Assembly (NCBI GenBank): GCA_041395745.1
Contig: JAWKZV010000003.1
Coordinates: 62,001 to 126,000 of the forward strand
From: Porticoccus sp041395745
Lineage (GTDB): Bacteria; Pseudomonadota; Gammaproteobacteria; Pseudomonadales; Porticoccaceae
Reading direction: 5' to 3'
Length of the DNA: 64,000 bases
A program made the position numbers and the translations under genes. Numbering within the stretch: the first letter of the stretch is position 1; each line of letters begins with the position of its first letter. Below, piece by piece: positions 62,129 to 64,000 of this stretch. The notes below the pieces were generated by a model. The model was given only the letters and a program-made list of their open reading frames with translations, did not search any database and was not told where the DNA came from.

Positions 62129-63799
62129 TCAGTTTTTCCAGGTGTCCCGCAGGCCGATGGTGCGGTTGAACACCGGCTTGTCGGCGCTGCTGTAGCGGCT
62201 GTCGAGACAGAAATAACCTTCCCGCTCGAACTGGTAGTGGCCGCCCACGGCGGCATCCGCCAGCCCGATTTCACCCTTGCAGCCCGCGAGGATTTGCAGG
62301 GACTCCGGGTTGATGGCGTCGAGGAAATTCTTCTCGCCCGCTTCCGGGAAGGGATCGCTGAACAGGCGGTCGTAGAGGCGCACCTCGCAGTCCACACTGT
62401 GGGTGGCGGAAACCCAGTGAATCACGCCGCGGGGACGGATCGGCTCCGGCGGGTCTTCGCCCAGGGTGCCGGGAATGATTTCCGCGAGAATCTCGACGAT
62501 CTCGCCGCTGTCGTCTTTGACAAAGTCGTTGGCCTGGATCACGTAGGCGCCGCGCAACCGCACCCACTCGCCGGGCACCAGCCGCTTGAATTTCTTGCGG
62601 GACAGGCTGCTGTCCTCGTTGAAGTCTTCCCGGTCGATGTAGATTTCCCGGGTGAACGGCAACTGGCGCTCGCCCAGGTCGTCACGGTTCGGGTGACCGG
62701 CGGCGGTGAGCATTTCCACCTCGCCCTCGGGCACATTGGTGAGCGTCACTTTCAACGGCTTCAGCACGCACATTGCGCGGGCGGCACAATCGTTCAGGTC
62801 GTCGCGGATAAAGTGCTCGAACTGGGCCATGTCCACCACGCCGTCGGTCTTGGCTACCGCCAGGCTGTCGCAGAAGTTGCGGATTGCCGCCGGCGACACG
62901 CCGCGGCGACGCAGGCCGGAGATGGTGGGCATGCGCGGGTCGTTCCAGCCGTCCACGTGGTTTTCATCCACCAACTGCTTCAGCTTGCGCTTGCTGGTGA
63001 TGTTGTAGTTCAGGTTGAGGCGGCCAAACTCGTACTGGTGCGGCTTGGCGGGCACCGGCAGGGTGTCGATAAACCACTCGTAGAGGGGGCGGTTGGCGGC
63101 GAACTCCAGGGTACAGATGGAGTGGGTCACGCCCTCGATGGCATCCTCCTGGCCGTGGGCGAAATCGTAGGACGGGTAGATGTTCCACTTGTCGCCGGTG
63201 CGGTGGTGCGGCCTCTTCTTGATGCGGTACAACACCGGGTCGCGCAGGTTGATGTTGGGAGAGGCCATGTCGATCTTGGCGCGCAGGGTCATGCGGCCCT
63301 CGTCGATCTCGCCGTTTTTCATCTGCTCTAATAGAGCCAGGTTTTCCTCGACGGAGCGGTCGCGCCAGGGGCTGTTCTTGCCAGGCTCGGTGAGGGTGCC
63401 GCGGTATTCGCGCATCTGCTCGGCATTCAGCTCGCAGACAAAGGCCTTGCCCTCGCGGATCAGGAACTGGGCCCAATCGTAGAGCTGGTCGAAGTAGTTG
63501 GAGGCATAGCGGATGTCGCCGTCCCACTGGAAGCCGAGCCAGCGCACATCCTCAATGATGGCGTTGACGTATTCGTCCTCTTCCTTCTCGGGGTTGGTGT
63601 CATCGAAGCGCAGGTTGCAGGCACCACCGTATTGGGCTGCGAGACCAAAATTCAGGCAGATGGATTTGGCGTGGCCGATGTGCAGGTAACCGTTGGGCTC
63701 CGGCGGGAAACGAGTCACCACCTTGTCCACCGCACCTTCGGCGAGGTCACGGCTGATAATCTGCTGAATGAAATTGAGCGGTTTGCTGTCGTCTGCCAT
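62129..63799 (-). CDS. glnS: Glutaminyl-tRNA synthetase
   Basis: A 556-residue class I synthetase that charges tRNA-Gln directly. TRFPPEPNGYLHIGHAKSI contains the HIGH motif. The KMSKS equivalent is NITSKRKLKQLV, where Thr replaces the usual Met. NDPRMPTISGLRRRG and the two C-terminal anticodon-binding barrels follow. Length is normal. It is divergent from a partial gene at 63927; a -10 TATAAT lies at 63842-63847. Confidence 0.97.
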   Translation of the reverse strand: MADDSKPLNFIQQIISRDLAEGAVDKVVTRFPPEPNGYLHIGHAKSICLNFGLAAQYGGACNLRFDDTNPEKEEDEYVNAIIEDVRWLGFQWDGDIRYASNYFDQLYDWAQFLIREGKAFVCELNAEQMREYRGTLTEPGKNSPWRDRSVEENLALLEQMKNGEIDEGRMTLRAKIDMASPNINLRDPVLYRIKKRPHHRTGDKWNIYPSYDFAHGQEDAIEGVTHSICTLEFAANRPLYEWFIDTLPVPAKPHQYEFGRLNLNYNITSKRKLKQLVDENHVDGWNDPRMPTISGLRRRGVSPAAIRNFCDSLAVAKTDGVVDMAQFEHFIRDDLNDCAARAMCVLKPLKVTLTNVPEGEVEMLTAAGHPNRDDLGERQLPFTREIYIDREDFNEDSSLSRKKFKRLVPGEWVRLRGAYVIQANDFVKDDSGEIVEILAEIIPGTLGEDPPEPIRPRGVIHWVSATHSVDCEVRLYDRLFSDPFPEAGEKNFLDAINPESLQILAGCKGEIGLADAAVGGHYQFEREGYFCLDSRYSSADKPVFNRTIGLRDTWKN

Positions 63800-63841
63800 A
63801 CTGCCGGGCCGTCGGGGCCATCCTCCCTAAAAAAGAGCCGG

Positions 63842-63870
63842 ATTATAGCCTTCGGGGGACGGCGTATAAA
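63842..63870 (-). promoter_or_regulatory. Putative promoter of glnS
   Basis: On the minus strand, a perfect TATAAT (63842-63847) lies 43 bp before the ATG, with a poor -35 TTTATA (63865-63870) at 17-bp spacing. Confidence 0.45.
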
Positions 63871-63926
63871 CAACTGATCCACCCAAAGCCCGAGTTTTCA
63901 CAGCAGGCTCCGAGCAACTGTACCCC

Positions 63927-64000
63927 ATGCGTCCCAACACCCGAGCCATTCTCTACCTGCAACTTTGCCTGCTGATATTCCTGATCGGCGATTCCCTGGC
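63927..64000 (+). CDS. 5' end of a membrane or secreted protein (cut by window edge)
   Basis: An ATG at 63927 opens a frame to the edge reading MRPNTRAILYLQLCLLIFLI and continuing GDSLA, a basic start followed by a hydrophobic helix. It looks like a signal peptide or membrane anchor. The ribosome site is weak and the family cannot be named. In Pseudomonas ppiB is divergent from glnS, but this N-terminus does not look like cytoplasmic PpiB. Confidence 0.45.
   Translation, partial: MRPNTRAILYLQLCLLIFLIGDSL

Overview
The window is a gene-dense, GC-rich gammaproteobacterial chromosome segment. It reads as core genome with no phage, insertion sequence or CRISPR array. The gene orders smc-zipA-ligA, ccmABCDEFGHI, hupB-lon-clpX-clpP-tig and folD/tRNAs/cysS/glnS, together with fadBA, lolCDE and sthA, suggest a marine or soil relative of Pseudomonas in the Cellvibrionales/Microbulbifer neighbourhood. 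That placement is inference from synteny and protein style. No intergenic gap exceeds about 220 bp.

Layout. 1-81 is the start of an unknown minus-strand gene. 300-4280 (+) carries a VC0807-like membrane protein, a YciI protein, an SH3-domain envelope protein, a periplasmic cyclophilin, pdxJ and a SpoU rRNA/tRNA methyltransferase. 4271-12103 (-) is smc-zipA-ligA-MFS. 12235-19674 (-) is a complete cytochrome c maturation operon, with an unexpected carboxymuconolactone-decarboxylase-like gene between ccmG and ccmH. 19782-22380 (-) has a small acidic protein and a three-gene arsenosugar-type operon (arsS plus two glycosyltransferases). 22502-27491 has cobB and a three-gene operon of a glutamate-synthase-like protein, a GCS2-type ligase and an AstE-like zinc hydrolase. 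27653-31401 has a DUF2062 protein and lolCDE. 31584-33377 has a small secreted protein and sthA. 33482-41960 (-) is the ppiD, hupB, lon, clpX, clpP, tig protein-quality block, followed by tRNA-Leu. 42208-48425 has a phosphomannose-isomerase-like protein, a small lipoprotein, fadBA and a methyltransferase. 48542-51817 (+) has tex and a DUF1223 protein. tRNA-His, -Arg and -Pro precede folD. 53247-56618 is a glycerophosphodiester/glycerol-3-phosphate module. 56681-63799 (-) has yqaA, a NYN-domain protein, an mtfA-like peptidase, an AT-rich orphan gene, a radical SAM protein, cysS and glnS. A cut gene starts at 63927.

How they work together: the ccm operon exports and attaches haem to c-type cytochromes. 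lolCDE releases lipoproteins to the outer membrane. Lon, ClpXP, trigger factor and PpiD handle protein folding and turnover. The GDPD, GlpD-like and FGGY proteins plausibly recycle glycerol phosphates.

Most unusual items: (1) two diverged 126-bp intergenic repeats with terminal inverted repeats, at 57667-57792 and 60537-60662, which align without gaps and both sit just after a minus-strand stop codon; (2) an AT-rich cysteine-cluster orphan gene (58607-59491) lying between those two repeats; (3) two one-base losses in homopolymers, breaking ppiD and the tail of ccmH, which could be assembly errors or real lesions.
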